A stretch of DNA of 7,721 nucleotides from Anaerolineae bacterium. GTDB lineage: Bacteria; Chloroflexota; Anaerolineae; Anaerolineales; Villigracilaceae. The notes below the pieces were generated by a model. It saw only the letters and a list, made by a program, of their open reading frames with translations, did not search any database and had not been told where the DNA came from. The stretch lies in NCBI GenBank assembly GCA_017303735.1, contig JAFLCF010000193.1, positions 1-7,721 of the forward strand, given 5' to 3'. Shown piece by piece: positions 1 through 5,407 of this stretch. The position numbers and the translations under genes were made by a program. Numbering within the stretch: the first letter of the stretch is position 1; every line of letters begins with the position of its first letter.

Positions 1-1
1 C

Positions 2-373
2 ATTCTTGGCGGATTTGTATTCATGCCGCTTGCATGGTTCATCATCGGCACAGCATCCTCCTTCCCGATTGTGTTGATTGGGTGCGTCATACGCGGGATG
101 GGCGGCTCGATCAACTGGACGTACAGCGACGTCCTTTTACAAATGACCGTTCCAGATCATTTTCTTGGTCGTGTTTTTGCTTTCGATTTTGGCGTGTACA
201 CCCTGGCGGTTTCGGTTTCACTCTGGCTTACAGGTTTCGCCATTGATGAATTTCAGTTTGCCCCGCGTACGATTGTTTTAATTCTGGCGGCAGGGAGTCT
301 GATTCCGCTGATTGTGTGGAGTGCAGCCCTACGTATGCAATTTAAGTCACACAACGCTGAAAATTCACAGTAA
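2..373 (+). CDS. MFS transporter, C-terminal fragment (5' end outside window)
   Basis: The reading frame is open from the left edge, so the visible 123 residues are only the C-terminal part of a longer protein; the ATG at 23 is probably an internal methionine. The fragment has about four hydrophobic membrane segments. Between the second and third is the sequence QMTVPDHFLGRVFAFDFG. This resembles the 'vPdxxrGRVfs' loop common in drug/macrolide-efflux-type members of the major facilitator superfamily (DHA3/MFS_3-like), which are proton-driven inner-membrane exporters. It ends in a short polar tail (KSHNAENSQ). The substrate cannot be told from this part. The next gene starts 28 bases downstream, with its own promoter-like box in between, and no terminator hairpin is visible. 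The family call is fairly safe; the subfamily is inference. Confidence 0.8.
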   Translation: MLGGFVFMPLAWFIIGTASSFPIVLIGCVIRGMGGSINWTYSDVLLQMTVPDHFLGRVFAFDFGVYTLAVSVSLWLTGFAIDEFQFAPRTIVLILAAGSLIPLIVWSAALRMQFKSHNAENSQ

Positions 374-394
374 CCCAAAAGAACAAGTTATAAT
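364..394 (+). promoter_or_regulatory. Candidate leaderless promoter of the dihydrouridine synthase gene
   Basis: A perfect TATAAT lies at 389-394 and its last base is 7 bases before the ATG at 402. A TTCACA at 364-369 matches five of six bases of the sigma-70 -35 box, but the 19-base spacer is long. A start site 6-8 bases after the -10 box would fall on or next to the ATG, giving an mRNA with no leader. The 7 bases between box and ATG are pyrimidine-rich with no Shine-Dalgarno sequence, which fits. The box pattern is seen directly; leaderless use is inferred. Confidence 0.55.
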
Positions 395-401
395 TTTTCC
401 T

Positions 402-1418
402 ATGAATGAAAGTAAGACACCTATTTTTTATATCCGCGACCTCCCTATTTATGGAGATGCGATCCTTGCGCCCATGGATGGGTATTCTGACTGGCCCTTC
501 CGCTCGATCTGCCGTGAACTTGGCTCAGCCATGAGCTACACCGAGTTCATCAAGGTCGAGAAGATTCTCAGCAAATCCAAACAGCCAGCCAAACGGATGT
601 ACTTCAACGAGCCAGAACGCCCGATCACCTTTCAAATCTACGGCGAAGACCCGGAACTCATCCTGCAAGCCGCGCTGAAGATTCAAGAGAACAATCCCGA
701 CGTGATCGACCTTAACATGGGCTGTCCCGCCAAAACCATCGCGGACCGTGGCGCGGGCGTGGGCATGATGCCATCTCCACTGCGCATTGCACGCACGTTT
801 CGCAAATTGGTTAAACACTTGCGTGTGCCAGTCACCGGCAAGATTCGCCTGGGCTGGGATAAAAAGAAAAACTATAAACTCATCGCCCGCATCATCGAAG
901 AAGAAGGCGGTTCACTCGTTGCGGTTCATGGACGCACCAAAGAACAACGTTACGCTGGCAACGCGGATTGGGATGCGATCGCTGAAGTGAAGTCGCTTGT
1001 AAAAATTCCGGTCATTGGCAGTGGAGATGTGAAAACCGTCGCAGACATTGACCGCCTGAAAGCGCATGCAAACGTCGACGCGGTCATGATCGGGCGCGGA
1101 GCCATTCCCAACCCGTGGATCTTCTCACGCCTCGACCGCGACCAGGTGCCGCCGGAGATGGTCAAAGCGACCATTCGCAAACATCTCGCACGCAGTGTTG
1201 AATTCTACGGCGATGAAGACGGTTCGCGTCTCTTCCGCAAGAATGCGGTGCAATATGTGATGATGAATCATCTCACCCGCGATGAACGCCGCGAAATCCT
1301 TCGCTCGCGTCCGTCTGCTGAGTTTTTAGAATTGCTTGAAAAAATTTACGACTCGCCCATCATGGCTCAAGCCGCCGTCCCCGGCGGCGAGGATGCCGCC
1401 GAGAGTGTGTTGATATAA
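402..1418 (+). CDS. tRNA-dihydrouridine synthase (Dus family)
   Basis: This is an FMN-dependent cytosolic enzyme that reduces uridine to dihydrouridine in the D-loop of tRNA with NADPH. The 338 residues carry the family's motifs in order. APMDGYSDWPFR (residues 23-34) is the FMN-binding start of the TIM barrel. DLNMGCPAKTI contains the catalytic Cys108. KIRLGWD, VHGRTKEQRYAGNADWDAI and IPVIGSGDV follow, and then the phosphate-binding VMIGRGAIPNPWIF. An ATG at 312 is in frame but would overlap the upstream MFS gene. I chose 402 because it follows the MFS stop, sits just behind a TATAAT, and gives a normal family length. No Shine-Dalgarno sequence is present. The last 19 or so residues contain AQAAVPGGEDAA, encoded by a GC-rich palindromic repeat that recurs at 6908-6949, so the C-terminus may have been extended or replaced by repeat insertion. 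I leave the symbol blank because the dusA/B/C subtype is uncertain. Confidence 0.93.
   Translation: MNESKTPIFYIRDLPIYGDAILAPMDGYSDWPFRSICRELGSAMSYTEFIKVEKILSKSKQPAKRMYFNEPERPITFQIYGEDPELILQAALKIQENNPDVIDLNMGCPAKTIADRGAGVGMMPSPLRIARTFRKLVKHLRVPVTGKIRLGWDKKKNYKLIARIIEEEGGSLVAVHGRTKEQRYAGNADWDAIAEVKSLVKIPVIGSGDVKTVADIDRLKAHANVDAVMIGRGAIPNPWIFSRLDRDQVPPEMVKATIRKHLARSVEFYGDEDGSRLFRKNAVQYVMMNHLTRDERREILRSRPSAEFLELLEKIYDSPIMAQAAVPGGEDAAESVLI
1365..1400 (+). repeat. GC-rich palindromic repeat, copy 1 (inside dus 3' end)
   Basis: These 36 bases match 35 of 36 bases of the minus-strand repeat at 6908-6949; the single difference is T here and C there. The copy contains a 7-base stem, GCCGCCG (1371-1377) with CGGCGGC (1382-1388), around a TCCC loop, and a further GCCGCC arm. 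It is read in frame as AQAAVPGGEDAA at the end of the dihydrouridine synthase. The outer inverted repeat seen in copy 2 is lost here on the right side, where GAGAGT replaces TTGAGC. Confidence 0.75.
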
Positions 1419-1419
1419 T
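1411..1419 (+). promoter_or_regulatory. Extended -10 promoter, probably leaderless, for the DUF6391-like gene
   Basis: TGATATAAT at 1411-1419 is a perfect extended -10 element (TGn before TATAAT at 1414-1419). It overlaps the TAA stop of the upstream gene (1416-1418). Only 6 bases separate it from the ATG at 1426, and they hold no Shine-Dalgarno sequence. No convincing -35 box is seen, which is typical of extended -10 promoters. The distance implies initiation at or next to the ATG. Confidence 0.6.
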
Positions 1420-1425
1420 CATCCC

Positions 1426-1914
1426 ATGATCCTCGACCTTCCCCTCATTCTCGAAACCCGGCGCAATCACGCGCTTGAGCACGCCACCATCCATTTGCTT
1501 TCGCACAAACACCCCGGCAAACGCATGGCGGGTCACTCCAACCCCACCGGCTTTTTTCTGCTCGGCGACCTGACCACGCAACAGATCTGGGAATCTGCCA
1601 CGGAAGCACACACACGACTCAACTCTGGTGAAAGCGGACTCGCCGTCCACCCGGGCTGTGGAACCAATATGGCGACCACTGCGCTTCTTGCCGGTTCCTT
1701 TGCCTGGATGCCGCTGCGGGGAACCAAGTCTACGCTGTGGCGTTTAGCACTCGTTCCGTTTGCGCTGCTGTTTGCCCTTGTCGGTTACCAACTCAGCAAA
1801 CCGCTTGGACCATGGCTTCAGAAATACGTCACCACCGAAGCAAACTTGGGTAGTCTGCAAATCGTGGATATTGTGCCCGTCCGTAAAGGCGTTCATCGAG
1901 TGATAACGAAGTAG
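1426..1914 (+). CDS. DUF6391-like small membrane-associated protein
   Basis: This 162-residue protein has unknown function. The N-terminal half is soluble and contains RRNHALEHATIHLL (residues 13-26), GHSNPTGFFLLGDL and AVHPGCGTNMATT. I recognise this pattern from DUF6391 proteins of Chloroflexota and cyanobacteria, from memory rather than by search. The conserved His residues (HALEHATIH) and the HPGCGTN segment could be a metal or cofactor site, but that is speculation. Two hydrophobic stretches follow: the segment after HPGCGTN, and RLALVPFALLFALVGYQL. The protein therefore probably sits at the membrane with a short C-terminal domain behind it. The start at 1426 is the first ATG after an extended -10 box, and there is no Shine-Dalgarno sequence. 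The TAG stop (1912-1914) lies within the first bases of a palindromic repeat, so the last residues may have been fixed by that insertion. Confidence 0.72.
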   Translation: MILDLPLILETRRNHALEHATIHLLSHKHPGKRMAGHSNPTGFFLLGDLTTQQIWESATEAHTRLNSGESGLAVHPGCGTNMATTALLAGSFAWMPLRGTKSTLWRLALVPFALLFALVGYQLSKPLGPWLQKYVTTEANLGSLQIVDIVPVRKGVHRVITK

Positions 1915-1964
1915 GGGCGAGGTCTCCTCGCCCTTTGCATTGGGCGGCAGGACGCCGCCCCTAC
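1911..1964 (+). repeat. 54-bp palindromic element with 9-base terminal inverted repeats
   Basis: The element begins with GTAGGGGCG (1911-1919) and ends with its exact reverse complement CGCCCCTAC (1956-1964). Inside are two hairpins: GGGCGAGG (1915-1922) with CCTCGCCC (1926-1933) around a TCT loop, and GGGCGGC (1942-1948) with GCCGCCC (1954-1960) around AGGAC. The outer stem competes with both, and CGCCC (1929-1933) can also pair with GGGCG (1942-1946), so two alternative folds exist. It lies between the DUF6391-like gene, whose TAG it supplies, and holA, which starts 13 bases after it. No T-run follows either hairpin, so a classical terminator is unlikely. The form resembles a REP or MITE-like interspersed repeat. 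Confidence 0.75.
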
Positions 1965-1976
1965 CCAACCCAAACC

Positions 1977-2948
1977 ATGCCCACCATCTTCCTCCTCTAC
2001 GGCAACGACGAATTTGCCATCACGCGCAAGCTCAAAGATTTTGAGTCTGATTTCACCGATCCCACCACGGCGGACATGAACACGACTCGTCTCGAAGCGC
2101 GGACGATGACCGAGAATGACCTCAATAATGCGGTCAATGCCATGCCGTTCCTCGCGCCAAAGCGACTGGTCTTCATTGCCTATCCTTCTGCAAAATTCAG
2201 CAAACCCGACACGCGCAAAAAATTTCAGGAATTTTTAGAGAAAGCGCCAGACACATCAAAAGTTGTTTTGTATGATGTGGTGGAAAAGCCTAAAGATGCC
2301 GAGAAGCATTGGCTGGTGAAATGGGCTGAGAAGAACAAGCCGCAAGTCCGCTCGCAGGCTTTCTTCCTACCGCAACAACGTGACATGCCCGGTTGGATCA
2401 TTAACGAAGCCAAGAATCAAAAGGGGCAGATCGAACCCGCTGCCGCAGCCAAACTGGCTGAAATGTCTGGCGTGGATACCCGTCAAGCGGGCATGGAAAT
2501 CTCAAAGTTGTTGGCATATGTCAACTGGGAGCGACCCGTTCGCGGGTCCGATGTGGAGGCGGTTTGTATCGTCACATCCCAACAAAGCGTGTTCGACTTC
2601 GTCGATGCGTTATCACAAGGCAATGCCAAAGTCGCACAGAAGTTATTGCATCGTTTGCTTGAGAACGAAGACCCATTCTCGTTGTGGGGGATGGTCGTGC
2701 GTCAGTTCCGTTTGCTGCTGCAAGCACGCGAGATTTTAGATGCGCGCGGCAACAAAGATGATGTGGCGCGTGCCTTGGCGGTGCATCCGTATGTGGCAGA
2801 GAAAACCACCGGGCAAGCCGGGCGTTTTTCGATGGAAGCTCTGGAGGGAATTTACCATCGCTTGCTGCGGATTGATGAACAGGTAAAAACAAGCCAGATC
2901 ACACTGGACCTGGCTCTAGATACGCTGGTTGTTGAACTGGCGCGTTAG
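1977..2948 (+). CDS. holA: DNA polymerase III subunit delta
   Basis: The delta subunit of the replicative clamp loader opens the beta sliding clamp. The 323 residues match the family's length. The N-terminus holds the diagnostic LLYGNDEF (residues 6-13; family pattern LxGxDxF). An AAA+-like first domain follows (AMPFLAPKRLVFI, then KVVLYDVVEKPKDAEKHWLVKW). The middle domain contains AEMSGVDTRQAGMEISKLLAY (a family hallmark: 'D...l..El.KL..Y'). The C-terminal collar domain includes SVFDFVDALSQGNAKVAQKLL, EDPFSLWGMVVRQFRLLLQ and KTSQITLDLALDTLVVEL. An in-frame ATG at 1935 falls inside the palindromic element; I prefer 1977 because MPTIFLLYGNDEF is the normal family start. No Shine-Dalgarno sequence or clear -10 box is seen ahead of it, so expression may depend on read-through from upstream. 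Its TAG overlaps the TAA of the convergent gene. Confidence 0.95.
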   Translation: MPTIFLLYGNDEFAITRKLKDFESDFTDPTTADMNTTRLEARTMTENDLNNAVNAMPFLAPKRLVFIAYPSAKFSKPDTRKKFQEFLEKAPDTSKVVLYDVVEKPKDAEKHWLVKWAEKNKPQVRSQAFFLPQQRDMPGWIINEAKNQKGQIEPAAAAKLAEMSGVDTRQAGMEISKLLAYVNWERPVRGSDVEAVCIVTSQQSVFDFVDALSQGNAKVAQKLLHRLLENEDPFSLWGMVVRQFRLLLQAREILDARGNKDDVARALAVHPYVAEKTTGQAGRFSMEALEGIYHRLLRIDEQVKTSQITLDLALDTLVVELAR

Positions 2949-3259
2949 ACTTTTTTCCATTCCCCTTCTCCTGGATAAATCGCAGTAAATTCATGCCCTT
3001 CGCCTTTGCGGGCTTGTGTGGCGAGATAGACGTCTTTCCATTTTAGAAAGTGTTCGGTTTGCAAATGTGCATCCCGCGCATCCATATCGGCATAGACTTC
3101 GAACAGGCTGAAGTGTGCTGGGTCTGCTGCATCTTGAAAGAATTCAAAACGCAAAACGCCGGGTTCCAGGCGGGTCTTCTGCGCGTTCTCAAGTGTGACG
3201 GCTTTGTAGGCTTCGATGCCTTCTGGTTTTATGTAGTGGTGAACTTGAAAGATATACAT
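2945..3259 (-). CDS. ABM-domain protein, putative quinol monooxygenase-like
   Basis: This 104-residue protein matches the antibiotic biosynthesis monooxygenase (ABM) fold, a small ferredoxin-like beta-alpha barrel that usually forms dimers. Visible features are an N-terminal strand (MYIFQVHHYIKPEG), a helix (IEAYKAVTLENAQKTRLEPG), the typical GVLRFEFFQDAADPAHFSLFEVYAD core (here residues 34-56), and the helix DAHLQTEHFLKW. The family includes YgiN-type quinol monooxygenases and LsrG-type isomerases; the substrate cannot be told here. A strong Shine-Dalgarno GGAGG (complement of 3266-3270) lies 6 bases before the ATG, which fixes the start. The gene ends in TAA overlapping the TAG of convergent holA by 4 bases in total, leaving no room for a terminator. 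A CATAAT on the minus strand (3307-3312) is a weak possible -10 box. Confidence 0.85.
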   Translation of the reverse strand: MYIFQVHHYIKPEGIEAYKAVTLENAQKTRLEPGVLRFEFFQDAADPAHFSLFEVYADMDARDAHLQTEHFLKWKDVYLATQARKGEGHEFTAIYPGEGEWKKV

Positions 3260-3333
3260 GGTTTGCCTCCGTTTTTTATAACTGTACCTGAGAGAGAGGC
3301 AGTCGAATTATGCAGATTCATAACAAAGCCAGG

Positions 3334-3708
3334 TCACGACGAAGCGGGCAATCCGCTAAGGGCAATAACGATCAACAACAAACAATAGGGGGCAAAACAT
3401 AAAAAGTTTATTGCCAGCCCGGCAATTGCCAACCCTCGTTTGGCTTCTTTTTTTACAAGCCCAAGAATACCCAATACGATACCCGAAAATGCTAGTAGCA
3501 AAGTGACAAGCGCCATGCCAAACCCGCCGCCAAGCACAACTGTATAGCCAGCGGTTTCTGCATCCATGCCAAAGTTCAAGCCGCCTTCTGTCATTGAGGC
3601 GAAAATGATAAAGTAAACACACCATAATACAGCCACTAGAACAGCGAGAATAACTGAGATGGTACCGAACCGGGTTGTTTTTTCAGTTTTCATTTCAAGT
3701 GCTTGCAT
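3334..3708 (-). CDS. Small polytopic membrane protein (DUF4190-like pattern)
   Basis: This 124-residue protein has unknown function. After a short charged N-terminus (MQALEMKTEKTTRFG) there is a first membrane helix (ISVILAVLVAVLWCVYFIIF). A polar loop with a glycine- and acid-rich stretch follows (MTEGGLNFGMDAETAG), and then about three more hydrophobic segments. The segment LLLAFSGIVLGILGLV followed by KKEAKRGLAIAGLAIN is typical of DUF4190-like proteins, where a basic turn sits between two helices. A TTG at 3720 is in frame, but GGAG (minus strand, 3715-3718) lies ideally, 6 bases before the ATG at 3708, so I use 3708. The gene starts 30 bases after the stop of the hydrolase gene and is likely co-transcribed with it. 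A membrane location is safe; the family name is tentative. Confidence 0.75.
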   Translation of the reverse strand: MQALEMKTEKTTRFGTISVILAVLVAVLWCVYFIIFASMTEGGLNFGMDAETAGYTVVLGGGFGMALVTLLLAFSGIVLGILGLVKKEAKRGLAIAGLAINFLCFAPYCLLLIVIALSGLPASS

Positions 3709-3714
3709 GATGAT

Positions 3715-3718
3715 CTCC
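3715..3718 (-). promoter_or_regulatory. Shine-Dalgarno site that sets the start of the small membrane protein
   Basis: GGAG on the minus strand with a 6-base spacer (ATCATC) before the ATG at 3706-3708. Choosing the in-frame TTG at 3720 would place this site inside the coding sequence, so the ATG is favoured. Confidence 0.6.
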
Positions 3719-3738
3719 AAATAAAGTGGTTCGTACGT

Positions 3739-4563
3739 TTAACCATTGAGTGCATCTCCAACCAAATGCACCACGGCGCTATCACCAAAATAATTCTCGT
3801 GTGAATATGGGTTCCATGACTTCAGCAAAAGGTCAGTAAATTTTTCATTCGCATTGATCTGTATATCTTTTACCAGCTTGCGATACTCTGAACTTAATGG
3901 TTCAAGGGGCCAGCCCAGAATATCATCTTTGTCGTACAGGTTCAACCACTTAAATTTATGGTTAGGCTTGCCAAAAGGTTTGATATCTTTATAGCCAGCC
4001 ACAAAGACCGGAATATTACACCCGATGGTGATCAGATGATTTAGGCTTTTTAATCGTAGAAAGTTTGATTCAACTTTGTCTGTTTCAATAGGCAGAGGTT
4101 TTGCCCATACCCCTGCACTCGGTGAAGGCTGCTGGGCATCCCAAATGTAATTTGAGATCACATGGCACCCAAGCGAGTATGCCAGGATCACCACCGGCAC
4201 ATTTCGCTGCCCGCATTTTTTATACACCTTTTCCAATGCCTTGAAGATGCGGGATTGCGACTGCTGGTAGGCACTATTTGATTCCTCTTTGCGATAATCG
4301 AGGCTGGCGGCATCTGAAAAATTATACAAAAGGAATTGCCGCAAACCCTGCCAGTTGAGGCGTGGCTTCATGCGGCGATAGATCTTTGCCTGGTTGGCTT
4401 GCAAGATGTCTTGATAATAGATCGACTCGAATGCTACATTCTTCCAAACATCTTCCCCCACATATTTTTTGACCCGTTCAAGAAACAACTCGTGATAATT
4501 TTTTTGCGTTTCTCCCATTCCATGAATGGTGAGCAGTGCAATCGACTTCGTGTTTCGAGTCAT
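3739..4563 (-). CDS. Uncharacterised alpha/beta-hydrolase-like protein
   Basis: This 274-residue protein has no signal peptide, so it is probably cytosolic. The first strand and oxyanion loop are seen as LLTIHGMGE (residues 10-18). The nucleophile elbow is VVILAYSLGCHVISNYIWD, with Ser130 in the order A-Y-S-L-G, so the usual first glycine of GxSxG is alanine. Acid candidates are Asp211, Asp213 or Asp214 in LYDKDDILGWPL, and the catalytic histidine is probably His255 (NPYSHENYF) or His266. Several stretches (IYYQDILQANQ, FLLYNFSDAASL, GCNIPVFVAGY) look like a conserved family that I remember as hypothetical proteins in varied bacteria, not characterised lipases. A strong Shine-Dalgarno GGAGG (complement of 4569-4573) lies 5 bases before the ATG. 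It starts 26 bases after the stop of the second ATL gene, so it may share a transcript with it. No substrate can be assigned. Confidence 0.75.
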   Translation of the reverse strand: MTRNTKSIALLTIHGMGETQKNYHELFLERVKKYVGEDVWKNVAFESIYYQDILQANQAKIYRRMKPRLNWQGLRQFLLYNFSDAASLDYRKEESNSAYQQSQSRIFKALEKVYKKCGQRNVPVVILAYSLGCHVISNYIWDAQQPSPSAGVWAKPLPIETDKVESNFLRLKSLNHLITIGCNIPVFVAGYKDIKPFGKPNHKFKWLNLYDKDDILGWPLEPLSSEYRKLVKDIQINANEKFTDLLLKSWNPYSHENYFGDSAVVHLVGDALNG

Positions 4564-4589
4564 GTCAACCTCCGGTGAAACTTGCGATA

Positions 4590-4979
4590 TTACAAAAGCG
4601 ATGGTTGCAGCGGAGTGTCCGCTTCATCCTTTCCACTCCAGCCGAACTTTTTCAAATCCACGCGGTCTTTGGCATCGAAGATCACACCTTCCGCCTCTAG
4701 TAGCGGACGTTGCCGCTCTGCGCCGGGGCGTTCACTGATCTTCCCTTGCGAGTTGATGACTCGCTGCCAGGGAACATCATCAGGGCAGTTTGCCATCGCA
4801 CCGCCCACCCAACGCGGAGCGAATGCAGCATAGGCTTCAAGCTCCACGCCATTGGGCGGCGGAATCATTTTCGCGATCTGTCCGTAGGTGGCGACTTTTC
4901 CGCGCGGGATCATACGCGTAATCGCCCAGACTTGTTCGTAATACGCTTGTGGGTTTGGGGGAGAAGAGAAGGAGGGCAT
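4590..4979 (-). CDS. Alkyltransferase-like protein (MGMT family), copy A
   Basis: This 129-residue protein contains the DNA-binding domain of O6-methylguanine-DNA methyltransferases. The motifs are a winged-helix part, IPRGKVATYGQIAKM (residues 24-38), then PRWVGGAMANCP and PWQRVINSQGKISERPG. The methyl-accepting cysteine of PCHR is replaced by Trp71 (PWQR), so it cannot repair by methyl transfer. ATL proteins of this kind bind alkylated guanine, flip it out and flag the lesion for nucleotide excision repair. Arg56 lines up with the conserved arginine finger. The protein ends in a polar tail absent from copy B (KDEADTPLQPSLL). The frame extends up to 5060, but that start would overlap copy B. 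The ATG at 4979 gives MPSF, matching MPEF in copy B, and follows an AAGGA-type ribosome-binding site 7 bases away. It lies 13 bases behind copy B, so they form a tandem operon. Confidence 0.88.
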   Translation of the reverse strand: MPSFSSPPNPQAYYEQVWAITRMIPRGKVATYGQIAKMIPPPNGVELEAYAAFAPRWVGGAMANCPDDVPWQRVINSQGKISERPGAERQRPLLEAEGVIFDAKDRVDLKKFGWSGKDEADTPLQPSLL

Positions 4980-4992
4980 AAGTTTATCCTTT

Positions 4993-5352
4993 TTATTTTC
5001 CGTTCCAGCCGTATTTTCGCATATCGATTCGTCCGCGATCATGGAAAACGACGCCTTCATCTTCCAACATCAATTTATGACGTTTCGCCTCCAACCCGTC
5101 CCGTTCTGTGATCTGCCCCTTTGAGTTGACCACACGCTGCCACGGAATCTCATTTGGGCTGGCGGCAACGGCATTGCTGACCCACAATGCGCCAAACTCG
5201 GCATAGGTGGCTTCATCCACACCGGCGGGCGGACGCAGCATCTTGGCGATCTGCCCATACGAAGCGACCTTTCCACGCGGGATGCGGGCGACGATATTCC
5301 ATACTTGGGCGTAAAACGCTTGTGGGTCTGGGAGGGTGGGGAATTCGGGCAT
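4993..5352 (-). CDS. Alkyltransferase-like protein (MGMT family), copy B
   Basis: This 119-residue tandem paralogue of the following gene is a little over half identical to it by my hand alignment. It has the same order of parts: IPRGKVASYGQIAKM (residues 24-38), WVSNAVAASP and PWQRVVNSKGQITERDG. Trp71 sits in place of the methyl-accepting cysteine, so it too is an ATL and not an active methyltransferase. Unlike copy A, it has Leu56 where the arginine finger belongs (ALWVSN against PRWVGG), so lesion binding may be weakened or changed. The rest of the fold, including the C-terminal EGVVFHDRGRIDMRKYGW, is intact, so decay is unlikely. An AAAGGA site 7 bases upstream supports the ATG at 5352. 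It is the first gene of the ATL pair. The 52 bases upstream consist largely of a 7-base repeat tract. Confidence 0.87.
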   Translation of the reverse strand: MPEFPTLPDPQAFYAQVWNIVARIPRGKVASYGQIAKMLRPPAGVDEATYAEFGALWVSNAVAASPNEIPWQRVVNSKGQITERDGLEAKRHKLMLEDEGVVFHDRGRIDMRKYGWNGK

Positions 5353-5372
5353 GGCAGTTTCCTTTGGGGTAA

Positions 5373-5407
5373 GTTACAAGTTGCAGGTTGCAAGTTGAAG
5401 GTTATTA
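5373..5407 (-). repeat. Period-7 repeat tract, intergenic (about 5 units)
   Basis: On the plus strand the units read GTTACAA, GTTGCAG, GTTGCAA, GTTGAAG and GTTATTA without a gap. The last unit contains the stop codon (TAA on the minus strand, 5405-5407) of the 502-residue membrane protein. The tract fills most of the 52-base gap before the ATL pair, so any promoter for that pair must overlap it or lie within it. Confidence 0.7.

Noticed and set aside
312..401. Longer N-terminus of the dihydrouridine synthase from the ATG at 312
   Set aside because: It would overlap the MFS gene by 62 bases and add residues unrelated to the Dus family. The ATG at 402 follows a TATAAT and gives the normal start.
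525..818. 97-residue open frame opposite the dihydrouridine synthase
   Set aside because: It lies fully antisense to a gene with clear catalytic motifs and shows no recognisable protein pattern.
1915..1933. Rho-independent terminator after the DUF6391-like gene
   Set aside because: The hairpin is strong, but only three T follow it, and it is one part of a larger palindromic repeat that ends in another hairpin with no T-run.
3260..3333. Riboswitch or attenuator before the ABM-domain gene
   Set aside because: The 74 bases show no convincing stem-loop set, only a Shine-Dalgarno sequence and a weak CATAAT.
4980..5060. Longer N-terminus of ATL copy A from 5060
   Set aside because: It would overlap the end of copy B. 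The start at 4979 aligns with the start of copy B (MPSF against MPEF) and has its own ribosome-binding site.
4993..5352. ATL copy B as a decaying pseudogene because it lacks the arginine finger
   Set aside because: The frame is full length, has a ribosome-binding site, and keeps the helix-turn-helix, PWQR and C-terminal motifs, so divergence fits better than decay.
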